Origin: Oxalobacter sp.
GTDB lineage: Bacteria; Pseudomonadota; Gammaproteobacteria; Burkholderiales; Burkholderiaceae_D
Assembly (NCBI GenBank): GCA_016291665.1
Contig: JAEEYE010000005.1
Location: 49,479-113,478, forward strand
Direction of reading: 5' to 3'
Length of the DNA stretch: 64,000 nt
Within the stretch, counting starts at the first letter, position 1. Every line of letters starts with the position of its first letter. The notes below the pieces were generated by a model, which saw only the letters and a program-made list of their open reading frames with translations, was not told the DNA's origin and made no database searches. Made by a program: the position numbers and the translations under genes. This document shows, in pieces, positions 29,125-38,387 of this stretch.

Positions 29125-31032
29125 ATGGTTTCAGTTCGGCTTCCTGATGGATCGAAACGAGAATTTGAAAATCCTGTTACCGTAGCACAGGTCGCTGCTT
29201 CTATTGGCAGTGGCTTGGCCAAGGCGGCAGTTGTCGGTCGTGTTGATGGTAAGTTGGTTGATACGTCTTACCTCATCGATAAGGATGTTGATCTGTCTAT
29301 TGTGACTGACCGTGATGCCGATGGTGTTGATGTTATCCGCCATTCTACCGCACACCTGCTGGCTTATGCGGTTAAGGAACTCTTTCCAGATGCACAGGTA
29401 ACGATTGGTCCTGTTATTGAAAATGGGTTCTACTACGTTGTTTCATATAAACGCCCTTTCACCCCAGAAGATTTGGTTGCTATTGAAAAGCGTATGACGG
29501 AGTTGGCTCGCAAGAATGAGCCCGTTTCGCGCCGTGTCGTTTCCCGTGATGAAGCTGTCAGCTATTTTAAGGGGCTTGGAGAGGACTATAAGGCAGAGTT
29601 GGTTGAAGCTATTCCTCAGGATCAGGAAGTTTCTCTGTATACCAGTGGTGGTTTTACTGACCTGTGTCGCGGTCCTCATGTGCCTAATAATGGCAAGTTG
29701 AAGGTCTTCAAACTGATGCGTGTTGCAGGTGCTTATTGGCGGGGTGACTCCAAGAATGAGATGCTCCAGCGTATCTATGGTACGGCCTGGGCGAAAAAAG
29801 AAGACCAGGATGCGTACCTGAAGATGCTTGAGGAAGCAGAAAAGCGTGACCACCGTCGTTTGGGGCGCCAGCTTGATCTCTTCCATTTCCAGGATGAAGC
29901 ACCGGGTCTTATTTTCTGGCACGCCAAAGGTTGGACTATCTGGCAGCAGGTCGAGCAGTACATGCGCAAGGTTTACCAGGACAATGGTTATAACGAGGTT
30001 AAAGCCCCGCAAATCTTGGATCGCTCCCTGTGGGAAAAATCTGGACATTGGGAAAACTATAAAGAAAACATGTTCACCACTGAATCGGAGAACCGCATTT
30101 ATGCCGTTAAGCCGATGAATTGCCCAGGACATGTTCAGATTTATCGTTCATCTTTACACTCATACCGTGAACTGCCCCTTCGTTACGGTGAATTTGGGCA
30201 GTGTCACCGCAATGAACCATCAGGCTCGCTCCATGGCATGATGCGTGTGCGTGGATTTACACAGGATGATGGCCACATTTTCTGTACCGAAGACCAGATT
30301 CTGGGGGAATGTGTTGCGTTTACAGAACTCTTGAAGAAAGTCTATGCAGACTTTGGCTTTACGGACATTATCTATAAGGTCGCAACACGTCCTGAAAAAC
30401 GTGTGGGTTCCGATGAAATTTGGGATAAGGCTGAAAAAGCGTTGATTGAATCGCTGGAACGCTCTGGCGCACCTTATGAAATCTCACCAGGAGATGGCGC
30501 ATTCTATGGACCTAAGATCGAGTACACACTGAAAGATGCAATTGGCCGTATGTGGCAGTGCGGCACAATCCAGGTTGACTTCTCGATGCCGAACCGTTTG
30601 GGCGCAGAATATGTGGCAGAAGACAATACCCGCAAAGTTCCTGTGATGATTCACCGTGCGATTTTGGGATCGCTAGAACGTTTTATCGGCATTTTGATTG
30701 AAAACCATGCTGGTGCAATGCCGATGTGGCTTGCACCTGTCCATGCTGTAGTTATGAATATTTCGGATGCTCAGGCCGACTATGCAACCAGTGTTGCTCA
30801 AATGCTGAAAAATGCTGGATTTAGGGTAGAAAGCGATTTGCGGAACGAAAAGATTAACTATAAAATACGCGAGCATTCCGTAAACAAGATTCCTTATATG
30901 CTGGTTGTCGGCGATAAGGAAAAGGGGGCTAATACGGTTGCAGTCCGGGCGCGGGGTAATCAGAACCTTGGCGTGATGGGTGTTGATGCACTCATTGCCC
31001 GTATGCAGGATGAGGTTAATAGTAGGAAGTAA
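29125..31032 (+). CDS. thrS: Threonyl-tRNA synthetase
   Basis: Class II synthetase (635 aa) that charges tRNA-Thr. It has an N-terminal TGS domain ([15 protein letters not shown]), an editing domain with [11 protein letters not shown], the catalytic core with [10 protein letters not shown] (zinc Cys), [15 protein letters not shown] (motif 2) and [12 protein letters not shown] (motif 3), and an anticodon-binding C-terminus. The track starts at TTG 29113, but ATG 29125 has ggag at ideal spacing. First gene of a thrS-infC-rpmI-rplT-pheST string. Confidence 0.97.
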   Translation: MVSVRLPDGSKREFENPVTVAQVAASIGSGLAKAAVVGRVDGKLVDTSYLIDKDVDLSIVTDRDADGVDVIRHSTAHLLAYAVKELFPDAQVTIGPVIENGFYYVVSYKRPFTPEDLVAIEKRMTELARKNEPVSRRVVSRDEAVSYFKGLGEDYKAELVEAIPQDQEVSLYTSGGFTDLCRGPHVPNNGKLKVFKLMRVAGAYWRGDSKNEMLQRIYGTAWAKKEDQDAYLKMLEEAEKRDHRRLGRQLDLFHFQDEAPGLIFWHAKGWTIWQQVEQYMRKVYQDNGYNEVKAPQILDRSLWEKSGHWENYKENMFTTESENRIYAVKPMNCPGHVQIYRSSLHSYRELPLRYGEFGQCHRNEPSGSLHGMMRVRGFTQDDGHIFCTEDQILGECVAFTELLKKVYADFGFTDIIYKVATRPEKRVGSDEIWDKAEKALIESLERSGAPYEISPGDGAFYGPKIEYTLKDAIGRMWQCGTIQVDFSMPNRLGAEYVAEDNTRKVPVMIHRAILGSLERFIGILIENHAGAMPMWLAPVHAVVMNISDAQADYATSVAQMLKNAGFRVESDLRNEKINYKIREHSVNKIPYMLVVGDKEKGANTVAVRARGNQNLGVMGVDALIARMQDEVNSRK

Positions 31033-31074
31033 ACCGTCGTCGGACAGGCACAACAGAAGTAAGTGGGGAATAAG

Positions 31075-31596
31075 ATAGCTACCGAGAAAAACTACCGCGT
31101 AAACGGCGAAATCACGGCTCAGGAAGTCCGCTTAATTGGTGTTGACAATGAACAGATTGGCGTCGTGACCTTGCGGGAAGCATTCAAGCTGGCTGAAGAG
31201 GCAGATGTTGATATCGTTGAGATGTCTCCAACGGCACGTCCGCCTGTCTGCCGTCTCATGGACTACGGTAAATTCCGTTATGCACAGCAAAAGAAGGCCC
31301 ATGAAGCAAAGCTGAAGCAGAAGGTGGTTTCCGTTAAGGAAATCAAGTTCCGTCCAGGCACCGATGAAGGTGACTACAACATCAAACTTAGGAACGTCAT
31401 CAAGTTCTTGGGTGATGGTGATAAATGTAAGGTGACCCTGCGCTTCCGAGGACGTGAGATGGCGCATCAAGATATTGGGCATCGGATGCTGGAACGTTTG
31501 AAAGCGGATCTTGAGCCTTATGGGCAGGTCGAACAATTCCCGAAAATGGAAGGGCGCCAGATGGTTATGGTGATGGCGCCGAAAAAGAAGAAATAA
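31075..31596 (+). CDS. infC: Translation initiation factor IF-3
   Basis: IF3 binds the 30S subunit, blocks 50S joining and proofreads the start codon. The sequence [23 protein letters not shown] begins the N-terminal domain, followed by the lysine-rich linker helix and the C-terminal domain ([15 protein letters not shown]). The track starts at GTG 31063, which lacks a good ribosome site; the family's N-terminus aligns with the codon ATA at 31075 (ATA-GCT-ACC-GAG), preceded by gggg at 6-nt spacing. A non-AUG start fits the known self-regulation of infC, whose start codon is discriminated by IF3. Product is certain; the start is inferred. From ATA it is 173 aa. Confidence 0.93.
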   Translation: MATEKNYRVNGEITAQEVRLIGVDNEQIGVVTLREAFKLAEEADVDIVEMSPTARPPVCRLMDYGKFRYAQQKKAHEAKLKQKVVSVKEIKFRPGTDEGDYNIKLRNVIKFLGDGDKCKVTLRFRGREMAHQDIGHRMLERLKADLEPYGQVEQFPKMEGRQMVMVMAPKKKK

Positions 31597-31704
31597 AGAA
31601 TTGGCTGCCAGCGTGTAGACGGTGGTGGCAAATCAGTGGCAACACTGTAAAACAAGTGAGAGCAGGCATCAAAGTGTCACGGGGTGGCCACCTGCGATCA
31701 TGTT

Positions 31705-31735
31705 AAAGGAGCTGTCTGAGAAGACAGGATAAACT
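31705..31735 (+). promoter_or_regulatory. rpmI ribosome site with hairpin in the spacer
   Basis: A full AAAGGAG (31705-31711) is followed at once by a hairpin CTGTCT-GAGA-AGACAG (31712-31727) with a GNRA-type tetraloop, then 8 nt and the rpmI ATG. Folding would bring the strong ribosome site to normal spacing. A second weaker site (AGGA, 31726-31729) overlaps the stem. The upstream palindrome GGTGGCCACC is near 31684. In E. coli, L20 represses rpmI at its leader; a similar operator here is inference. Confidence 0.5.
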
Positions 31736-31933
31736 ATGCCAAAAATGAAAACAAAAAGTAGCGCGAAAAAACGTTTTCGCGTCCGTCCAGGTGGCACCAT
31801 TAAGTGTGCACAGGCCTTCAAACGTCATATCCTGACCAAGAAAACCACTAAAGCTAAACGCCAGCTGCGTGGCACGACCAATATCTGCGCAAGCGATGTT
31901 GCATCCGTCATTCGCATGATGACGAGCGCTTGA
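31736..31933 (+). CDS. rpmI: 50S ribosomal protein L35
   Basis: 65-aa very basic ribosomal protein with the L35 signature [17 protein letters not shown] and the H-I-L-T-K-K segment. Normal size. It sits between infC and rplT as in almost all bacteria. Its leader of about 140 nt contains structure described separately. Confidence 0.98.
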   Translation: MPKMKTKSSAKKRFRVRPGGTIKCAQAFKRHILTKKTTKAKRQLRGTTNICASDVASVIRMMTSA

Positions 31934-31962
31934 TCCACTAACGCGAACAACAAGGAAAGAAC

Positions 31963-32322
31963 ATGTCCCGAGTAAAACGTGGGGTCACTGCACGCGCCCG
32001 TCATAAAAAAGTGCTGAACGAAGCTAAAGGTTACCGTGGTCGTCGTGGTAACGTTTACCGCGTAGCAAAAGAAGCTGTCATGAAGGCAGGCCAATATGCT
32101 TATCGCGATCGTCGAGTCAAAAAACGTGAATTCCGCGCATTGTGGATTGTGCGTATCAATGCTGCTGCCCGTGAACTGGGTATGTCTTACAGCGTCTTTA
32201 TGAATGGTCTGAAGAAAGCTGCTATTGAGCTTGACCGTAAGGTCTTGGCAGATATGGCGGTTTTTGACAAACCTGCTTTCGCTGCAATCGTCAATCAGGT
32301 AAAGGCAGCTGTTGCAGCCTGA
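31963..32322 (+). CDS. rplT: 50S ribosomal protein L20
   Basis: 119-aa basic protein, early assembly protein of the 50S subunit and, in E. coli, translational repressor of its own operon. It begins [18 protein letters not shown] with the family's [20 protein letters not shown]. Ribosome site caaggaa. It is 29 bp downstream of rpmI. Confidence 0.98.
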   Translation: MSRVKRGVTARARHKKVLNEAKGYRGRRGNVYRVAKEAVMKAGQYAYRDRRVKKREFRALWIVRINAAARELGMSYSVFMNGLKKAAIELDRKVLADMAVFDKPAFAAIVNQVKAAVAA

Positions 32323-32348
32323 TAGAACTGGCAGTATGAAAAAGTCGG

Positions 32349-32380
32349 GCGGGGCAAGGAGACGCTTGCTCCGCTTTTTT
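32349..32380 (+). terminator. Intrinsic terminator between rplT and pheS
   Basis: Ten-bp stem GCGGGGCAAG/CTTGCTCCGC (one G-U pair) with a 6-nt loop, followed by six T. It would separate or attenuate pheST expression from the upstream ribosomal genes; a short ATG ORF across it has no Phe-codon run, so a pheM-type leader is not supported. Confidence 0.85.
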
Positions 32381-32415
32381 ATTTATCCGCTGACAATTGA
32401 GTTAGGATGGATGGG

Positions 32416-33432
32416 ATGGATTCGTTAGAACAATTGATTGATTCCGCCAAGCAAGATTTCCTTGCTGCGCCTGATGCAGTCGCACTGGAAAATGCGAAGG
32501 CAAAGTACCTCGGCAAAACCGGGCTGATTACTGCCCAGATGAAACAGCTTGGCAAAATGCCTCCAGAAGACCGTCGCACCCGTGGTGCTGTTATTAATGC
32601 TGCCAAGGGACAGATTGAGGCTGCGTTAAATGCAAGGCGCCAGGATATTGCCAATCAAAAACTTCAGGAAAAGCTCAATGCTGAAGCCATTGATGTGACT
32701 TTGCCAGGCCGTGGACGTGGGAAAGGTGGAATCCATCCTGTGATGCGTACGTGGGAACGTATTGAGCGGATTTTTGGATCGATTGGCTTTGATGTGGCAG
32801 ATGGTCCTGAAATAGAAAATGATTGGACCAATTTCACGGCGTTAAATAGCCCAGAAAATCATCCTGCCCGCTCAATGCAGGATACGTTCTACATTGATGG
32901 TAATGATGCCAATGGTAAGCCGCTTTTGCTACGTACCCATACGAGCCCGATGCAGGTACGTTATGCGCGATCGCACGATTTGCCAGTTAAGGTCATTGCC
33001 CCTGGGCGGACTTACCGCGTCGACAGTGATGCAACCCATTCACCGATGTTCCATCAGGTCGAAGGCCTTTGGATCGACACGGATATCAGCTTTGCTGATT
33101 TAAAAGGTGTTTACCTGAATTTTATCCAAGCCTTTTTTGAAACCGACAATGTTCAGATTCGGTTCCGTCCATCATATTTCCCGTTTACTGAACCATCCGC
33201 AGAAATTGATATTGCGTTTGGTTCAGGACCGCTAAAGGGGCGTTGGCTCGAAGTCTCCGGCTGTGGCCAAGTCCACCCGAAAGTATTGGCGAATATGGGT
33301 ATTGATGCTGAAAAATATATTGGTTTTGCTTTTGGGTCAGGACTGGAGCGCTTGACGATGCTGCGTTATGGCATCAACGATTTGCGCCTCTTTTATGAAG
33401 GGGACTTGCGTTTCCTTAAACAGTTCAATTAA
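32416..33432 (+). CDS. pheS: Phenylalanyl-tRNA synthetase alpha subunit
   Basis: Catalytic subunit of the alpha2-beta2 enzyme (338 aa). It has an N-terminal coiled coil that contacts tRNA, then class II motifs including [51 protein letters not shown] and [15 protein letters not shown]. The track ATG 32407 overlaps the ribosome site (aggatgg); the in-frame ATG 32416 is correctly spaced. pheT follows by 49 bp. Confidence 0.97.
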   Translation: MDSLEQLIDSAKQDFLAAPDAVALENAKAKYLGKTGLITAQMKQLGKMPPEDRRTRGAVINAAKGQIEAALNARRQDIANQKLQEKLNAEAIDVTLPGRGRGKGGIHPVMRTWERIERIFGSIGFDVADGPEIENDWTNFTALNSPENHPARSMQDTFYIDGNDANGKPLLLRTHTSPMQVRYARSHDLPVKVIAPGRTYRVDSDATHSPMFHQVEGLWIDTDISFADLKGVYLNFIQAFFETDNVQIRFRPSYFPFTEPSAEIDIAFGSGPLKGRWLEVSGCGQVHPKVLANMGIDAEKYIGFAFGSGLERLTMLRYGINDLRLFYEGDLRFLKQFN

Positions 33433-33481
33433 TTGGTGTTTGGGTTTGTTGAAAAAAGAATATCGGAAGTGAAAGCGGATT

Positions 33482-35911
33482 ATGCAATTTTCTGAAAACT
33501 GGCTCAGGACCATCGTTAATCCTGATCTCAATACTGAAGAACTGGCACATTTGATGACCATGTCTGGCATGGAAGTCGAAGAAGTCGTCCCTGCGGCAAA
33601 GCCCTTTTCAAAGATTGTTGTCGCAAAAGTTCTTGAAGTGGCTGGTCATCCCAATGCGGACCGGTTGCATGTGTGTAAGGTGGATGCGGGTACCGGGGAA
33701 CCTTTGGAGATTGTCTGTGGTGCGCCAAATGTCCGACCAGGGATGTTGACTGGTTGTGCTTTGATTGGCGCTTCATTGCCACCTGGAGAAGATGGCAAGG
33801 CCTTTACGATTAAAAAGAGCAAACTACGTGGCATTGCTTCTTCAGGGATGCTGTGCTCTTTACGTGAACTGCAACTCTCAGAAGATCATAGCGGAATTAT
33901 GGATTTGCCTGAGGATGCACCAGTTGGACAGGATTTAAGGGATTACCTTCAGCTTGAAGATAATATTTTTGATATCAAGCTCACCCCAAACAAAGCCGAT
34001 TGTTTGTCTCTTTTAGGCGTTGCGCGAGAAGTTTCTGCATTGACTGGGGCGCCAATGCACTTCCCAGTGGTTGCGTCTGCATCCGTTACCTGTGACGATA
34101 AACAGGTCGTGAATATCCAGTCAAAAGACCTTTGTGGTCGCTTTACGTGCCGTGTTATTCGTAATATAAATGCAAAAGCGCCCACGCCGGATTGGATGAA
34201 ACAGCGCCTGGAAAGGAGTGGACAGCGTCCGATTTCTGCCTTGGTTGATATTTCCAACTATGTGATGCTTGAATATGGTCAGCCAAACCATTTCTATGAT
34301 TGGTCTAAGATCAATGGTGCATTGGATATCCGCTGGGGCAAAGCAGGTGAACAGGTCGAACTCTTAAATGATCAGACGGTAACTGTTGATGATTGGGTCG
34401 GTGTTATTGCTGACGCGAATGGTCCTGAGTCCTTGGCAGGTGTTATGGGAGGCAACCGTACCGCGATTTCCCTTGAAACCACGGATGTTTTGTTAGAATC
34501 GGCGTTTTGGTGGCCAGATGCTATCCGTGGCAGGACTCGCCGGTTTAATTTCACGACTGAAGCGGCACATCGATTTGAACGGGGCGTAGATTTTGGCAAT
34601 ACCGTCAATGCCTTGGAACGTATGACTCAGCTCGTTATGGATATCTGTGGTGTTGAAGGCAAGACACAGGTTGGTCCGATTAATGATCAGGTTGCCGCTT
34701 TGCCAGAAAGGAAACCAGTCGTTTTGCGCCGTCAGCGTGCAGAAAAGGTTATTGGTGTGCCGTTAACCAGTGACCAGATAGCGGATATCTTTACGCGCTT
34801 GAACCTGGGTTTTACGCGAGACGGTGATACGTTCACGGTAAAACCGCCATCTTACCGTTTCGATATTGAAATTGAAGTTGACCTGATTGAAGAAATTGCT
34901 CGGGTCTATGGCTTTGAGAACATCCCTGCGTTACCACCAATGGCACGTAATGTGATGCGTATTTCAGCAGAGTCCAGCCGTTCTTTGTTTTCAATCCGTC
35001 AGCAGATGGCTGATATGGAATATCAGGAAGTCGTCAATTACAGTTTTGTTGATGAGGCTTGGGAAAAAGATTTTGCCGGCAACGAAGATCCAGTCCGTTT
35101 GTTGAATCCTATTGCAAGCCAGATGGCAGTAATGCGTACGACTATGATGGGCAATCTGGTTGCTAACATTCAATTTAATATTAACCGTAAGGTTTCTCGT
35201 ATCCGGTTGTTTGAAATAGGTGCTGTCTTCTTAAAGGATGCAGCTGTTGAAGATGGTCCAGCTACAGTTAAAGGTTACTGTCAACCTAAACGTATTGCAG
35301 CGGCAGCATATGGGTTTGCCGAAGAAGAACAATGGGGACTTGAAGCCCGTGTTGTCGACTTTTTTGACATCAAAGCCGATTTAGAAGCTTTGGCTGCGCC
35401 AGCTCAGTTGCGTTTTGTGAAGGCAGAGTATCCTGCCTTACATCCAGGGCGTTGTGCTAAGGTTGTCCTTGACGGTCAGGAAATTGGTTTCATCGGTGAA
35501 CTGCACCCTTCTTTGCAGCAGAAGTATGGTCTGCCGCATGCGCCGGTACTGTTTGAAGTCGATGTTGCTCCACTCCAGGCAGTTAAGGTTCCTCAGTACC
35601 AAGGCATTTCCCGCTTCCAGCCAGTGACTCGTGATATTGCCTTAACAGTTGGGGTGGAAACACCAGTTCAGGATGTTATTGACATCTTTAACAGGGAAAA
35701 AGATAATAATCCTCAATGCGCAATCATGCAAAGTGTTGTTTTGTTTGATGATTATCGTGGAAAAGGGCTTGAGGATAGTGAAAAGAGCCTTGCTTTCCGT
35801 TTCACATTGCAAGACAGTAACGGTACATTGCAGGATGAGACTGTTGATTTAGCAGTCAATGCATTTGTTGCAGCGGCGTCCAGCCAGTTAGGCGCGAAGT
35901 TGCGTGCCTGA
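33482..35911 (+). CDS. pheT: Phenylalanyl-tRNA synthetase beta subunit
   Basis: Large subunit of 809 aa. An N-terminal EMAP/OB tRNA-binding domain (VVAKVLEVAGHPNADRLHVCKVD), B3/B4 editing domain (about 205-390), B5 domains, a class II-like core and a C-terminal ferredoxin-fold anticodon-binding domain (FQPVTRDIALTV) are all present in order. In Burkholderiales ihfA normally comes next; here a MerR gene follows after 103 bp. Confidence 0.97.
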   Translation: MQFSENWLRTIVNPDLNTEELAHLMTMSGMEVEEVVPAAKPFSKIVVAKVLEVAGHPNADRLHVCKVDAGTGEPLEIVCGAPNVRPGMLTGCALIGASLPPGEDGKAFTIKKSKLRGIASSGMLCSLRELQLSEDHSGIMDLPEDAPVGQDLRDYLQLEDNIFDIKLTPNKADCLSLLGVAREVSALTGAPMHFPVVASASVTCDDKQVVNIQSKDLCGRFTCRVIRNINAKAPTPDWMKQRLERSGQRPISALVDISNYVMLEYGQPNHFYDWSKINGALDIRWGKAGEQVELLNDQTVTVDDWVGVIADANGPESLAGVMGGNRTAISLETTDVLLESAFWWPDAIRGRTRRFNFTTEAAHRFERGVDFGNTVNALERMTQLVMDICGVEGKTQVGPINDQVAALPERKPVVLRRQRAEKVIGVPLTSDQIADIFTRLNLGFTRDGDTFTVKPPSYRFDIEIEVDLIEEIARVYGFENIPALPPMARNVMRISAESSRSLFSIRQQMADMEYQEVVNYSFVDEAWEKDFAGNEDPVRLLNPIASQMAVMRTTMMGNLVANIQFNINRKVSRIRLFEIGAVFLKDAAVEDGPATVKGYCQPKRIAAAAYGFAEEEQWGLEARVVDFFDIKADLEALAAPAQLRFVKAEYPALHPGRCAKVVLDGQEIGFIGELHPSLQQKYGLPHAPVLFEVDVAPLQAVKVPQYQGISRFQPVTRDIALTVGVETPVQDVIDIFNREKDNNPQCAIMQSVVLFDDYRGKGLEDSEKSLAFRFTLQDSNGTLQDETVDLAVNAFVAAASSQLGAKLRA

Positions 35912-36014
35912 TTGCAGAGGAGAAAGGGTCGCTTTTAACAGTATTTGCGGTAAAGGGCGGCCCGCTAGCACTGTGTAGCGATGACGGGATAATGGATACG
36001 GAAGGTAGGGTTTC

Positions 36015-36455
36015 ATGAACGAAAAAGTCTATAAAACAGAGACAGAGGCATTACCCTCCATTCCTGCAAAACGTTACTTCACTATTGGTGAAGTTAGCGA
36101 ATTGTGTGGTGTAAAACCGCATGTCTTAAGGTATTGGGAACACGAGTTCACGCAACTTAAACCCGTCAAGCGGCGTGGCAATCGTCGTTATTACCAGCAC
36201 CATGAAGTGTTGCTGATTCGGCGTATTCGTGAGCTGCTCTACGAACAGGGGTATACCATCGTTGGTGCTCGCAATAAGCTCAACGAACGCGGTGCTGTTG
36301 TACAGGAAAGAGATGTCTCTGCTACGCAGAATCAGATTTCAACTTTCTCAGAAGACATTATGCAGATTAAGGCTGACTTAAATGATGTTATGGGACAGCT
36401 TAAGACTGAACTTAACGAGGTTGTCACCATACTGACAGTGCAGGAGCGGCACTGA
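36015..36455 (+). CDS. MerR family transcriptional regulator
   Basis: 146-aa regulator with an N-terminal MerR winged helix at about residues 20-90 (YFTIGEVSELCGVKPHVLRYWEHEF, RRYYQHHEVLLIRRIRELLYEQGYTI). No cysteine pair suited to metal sensing is seen, and the C-terminal half is a predicted coiled coil. This is the MerR gene that normally follows ihfA downstream of pheT in this group. Target genes are unknown. It lies 29 bp upstream of surE. Confidence 0.93.
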   Translation: MNEKVYKTETEALPSIPAKRYFTIGEVSELCGVKPHVLRYWEHEFTQLKPVKRRGNRRYYQHHEVLLIRRIRELLYEQGYTIVGARNKLNERGAVVQERDVSATQNQISTFSEDIMQIKADLNDVMGQLKTELNEVVTILTVQERH

Positions 36456-36484
36456 AACAGCCTTTTGGCACTTTTTGCTAAGGT

Positions 36485-37252
36485 ATGCGGATACTGGTTA
36501 CTAATGATGATGGTTGGGATTCGCCCGGTATCCTAGCGTTGGCAGATGTGCTCTCTTCGTTTGCAACAGTTGAAGTTGTTGCTCCCGACGAAAACCGTTC
36601 TGCTTCATCCAATTCTTTGACCGTTGGCTGTCCAATTGCTGTAACCCATGGTAGGCAGGGTTACCATGCTGTGCATGGGACACCATCTGACAGTGTGCAT
36701 GTTGCTGTGACTGCACTTTTGCCTTGGCGTCCCGATTTGGTTGTTTCAGGGATTAATGATGGGCAGAACTTAGGTGAAGACACAGTTTATTCAGGGACTG
36801 TTGGCGCGGCGTTGGAAAGCTTTCTTTACAATATCCCAGCGGTTGCCTTTTCTTTGGTGGATCGCGGTTGGCATCATTTGGACAGTGCAGCCAAAGTTGC
36901 TGCAGACATTGTCTTACAAGTCTACGGGAAAATGCCGTCTCCTTGGCTTTTGAATGTGAATATTCCAAATAGGCCTTATCATGAACTTTCTGGATATCAA
37001 GTAACGCGTTTAGGTAGGCGTAACCCATCACCAGGTGTACTTTTTGATGAGACGAATGACGGACACGAAGCCTACCGCATCGGTCCTTATGGCACCATCA
37101 TGGACGATGGAGAAGGGACGGACTTCTACGCAATCAATTGTGGCCTAGTTTCTGTGACGCCATTACAGGTGGATTGGACGTATTACGAGGGGATGAAAAA
37201 CCTTTCCAGTATTTTTGGTGATGGTATCAAACTTAGCAAAGATGCGCGGTGA
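36485..37252 (+). CDS. surE: 5'/3'-nucleotidase SurE
   Basis: Metal-dependent survival-protein phosphatase (255 aa) acting on nucleoside monophosphates. It starts MRILVTNDDGWDSPGI with the metal-binding Asp pair, followed by VVAPDENRSASSNS, GTPSDSVHVA and VVSGINDGQNLGEDTVYSGTVGAA, all canonical. Ribosome site ctaaggt. In related genomes pcm lies between surE and nlpD; it is absent here. Confidence 0.97.
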   Translation: MRILVTNDDGWDSPGILALADVLSSFATVEVVAPDENRSASSNSLTVGCPIAVTHGRQGYHAVHGTPSDSVHVAVTALLPWRPDLVVSGINDGQNLGEDTVYSGTVGAALESFLYNIPAVAFSLVDRGWHHLDSAAKVAADIVLQVYGKMPSPWLLNVNIPNRPYHELSGYQVTRLGRRNPSPGVLFDETNDGHEAYRIGPYGTIMDDGEGTDFYAINCGLVSVTPLQVDWTYYEGMKNLSSIFGDGIKLSKDAR

Positions 37253-37363
37253 AGCTCCTTGGAAATGGTAAGATATTGAAACATGCATGGAAAAGGTGAG
37301 TCGAAGCCTGTATCCTGTATCTTTCGTATTGGATGCCCGTTGGATAGCAATAGGTATTGGGGG

Positions 37364-38326
37364 ATGTCGATGAAAAAAACAGCCTATACTTTGACCGTTT
37401 TGGCCTGCGCATTGCTTTGTGCTTGTAGTACGACGGATCATACTGCGCCGATTTCTGATATTTCTGGGCAGACGACCCCGCGCCAGAAACAGGTCATTGA
37501 TGCTGATACGGTCAACTATACCGTTGAACCAGGTGACACGCTTTCCCAGATTGCGCGACGTTCGGGGCACAGTGTTGCTGAGCTCGTCGCTTGGAATGAA
37601 ATTACGACGCCCGATACTATTGAAGTCGGTCAGGTGTTACGTGTCCAGCCACCCGAAAACCAAGCGGTTGCAACACCGGTTGATACATCAACAGGGGCTT
37701 CAACACAGTCAACGCCTGTCACAAAGCCTGCTATTGGTCGTGATGTTACCTATTACACAGTAGAACCTGGGGATACCCTCTCAGCGATTGCAAGGCGTTC
37801 AAATCATAGTGTTTCCGAACTGGTTTCATGGAACAGTCTTGATTCTGCCGATGCTATCGAAGTTGGTCAGAAATTAAGGGTGCAGCCAACATCGGGTTCA
37901 ACCGTACAAAAGCCTGCAGCATCCTCAACTGCCCAGAAATCAAGCGCAACAGGCGGCATTGCCGAAGTCCGGAATATCAATTGGGCATGGCCGGCGCACG
38001 GTAAAATTGTTTCCTCTTATACGGCGGCGAGACGTGGGATTGATATCGCTGGAAGTAAGGGACAGAAAGTAACGGCTGCTGCTGATGGTACAGTCCTATA
38101 CAAAGGGACGATGACTGGCTATGGCAACGTAATCATCGTTAAGCACAGTGGTAATGTACTCTCTGTTTATGCACACAATAGCAAAATGCTGGTAAGTGAG
38201 AAACAGCATGTCAGCCGAGGACAGGCAATTGCCGAGATGGGGAACACTGACAGCAATCGGGTTCAGCTCCACTTTGAAATCCGTTTCCAGAACAAACCGG
38301 TTGACCCAACCAAATACCTGCCTTAA
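37364..38326 (+). CDS. nlpD: NlpD-type lipoprotein: two LysM domains and degenerate LytM
   Basis: 320-aa lipoprotein, signal peptide MKKTAYTLTVLACALLCAC with a lipobox at LLCAC. Two LysM repeats bind peptidoglycan (YTVEPGDTLSQIARRSGHSV and YTVEPGDTLSAIARRSNHSV), joined by Ser/Thr/Pro-rich linkers. The C-terminal LytM (peptidase M23) domain lacks the first zinc His (RRGIDIAG where active enzymes have H), so it should be an amidase activator, as E. coli NlpD is for AmiC, rather than an enzyme. The track start (37283) is upstream of the natural start; ATG 37364 or 37370 are both possible. rpoS, the usual next gene, is missing. Confidence 0.93.
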   Translation: MSMKKTAYTLTVLACALLCACSTTDHTAPISDISGQTTPRQKQVIDADTVNYTVEPGDTLSQIARRSGHSVAELVAWNEITTPDTIEVGQVLRVQPPENQAVATPVDTSTGASTQSTPVTKPAIGRDVTYYTVEPGDTLSAIARRSNHSVSELVSWNSLDSADAIEVGQKLRVQPTSGSTVQKPAASSTAQKSSATGGIAEVRNINWAWPAHGKIVSSYTAARRGIDIAGSKGQKVTAAADGTVLYKGTMTGYGNVIIVKHSGNVLSVYAHNSKMLVSEKQHVSRGQAIAEMGNTDSNRVQLHFEIRFQNKPVDPTKYLP

Positions 38327-38387
38327 TAGGGCGAACGTAGGCTTTGCCTGTTGGCGTCAGGCGGCTTTTTGTTAAAAAGGAGGCTTC

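Noticed and set aside
29443-30132. 229-aa minus-strand ORF
   Set aside because: Fully antisense to thrS, no ribosome site or recognisable domain.
32337-32425. Short ATG ORF across the rplT-pheS terminator, considered as a pheM-type leader peptide
   Set aside because: Only two Phe codons, no ribosome site and no alternative antiterminator pairing that I can see.
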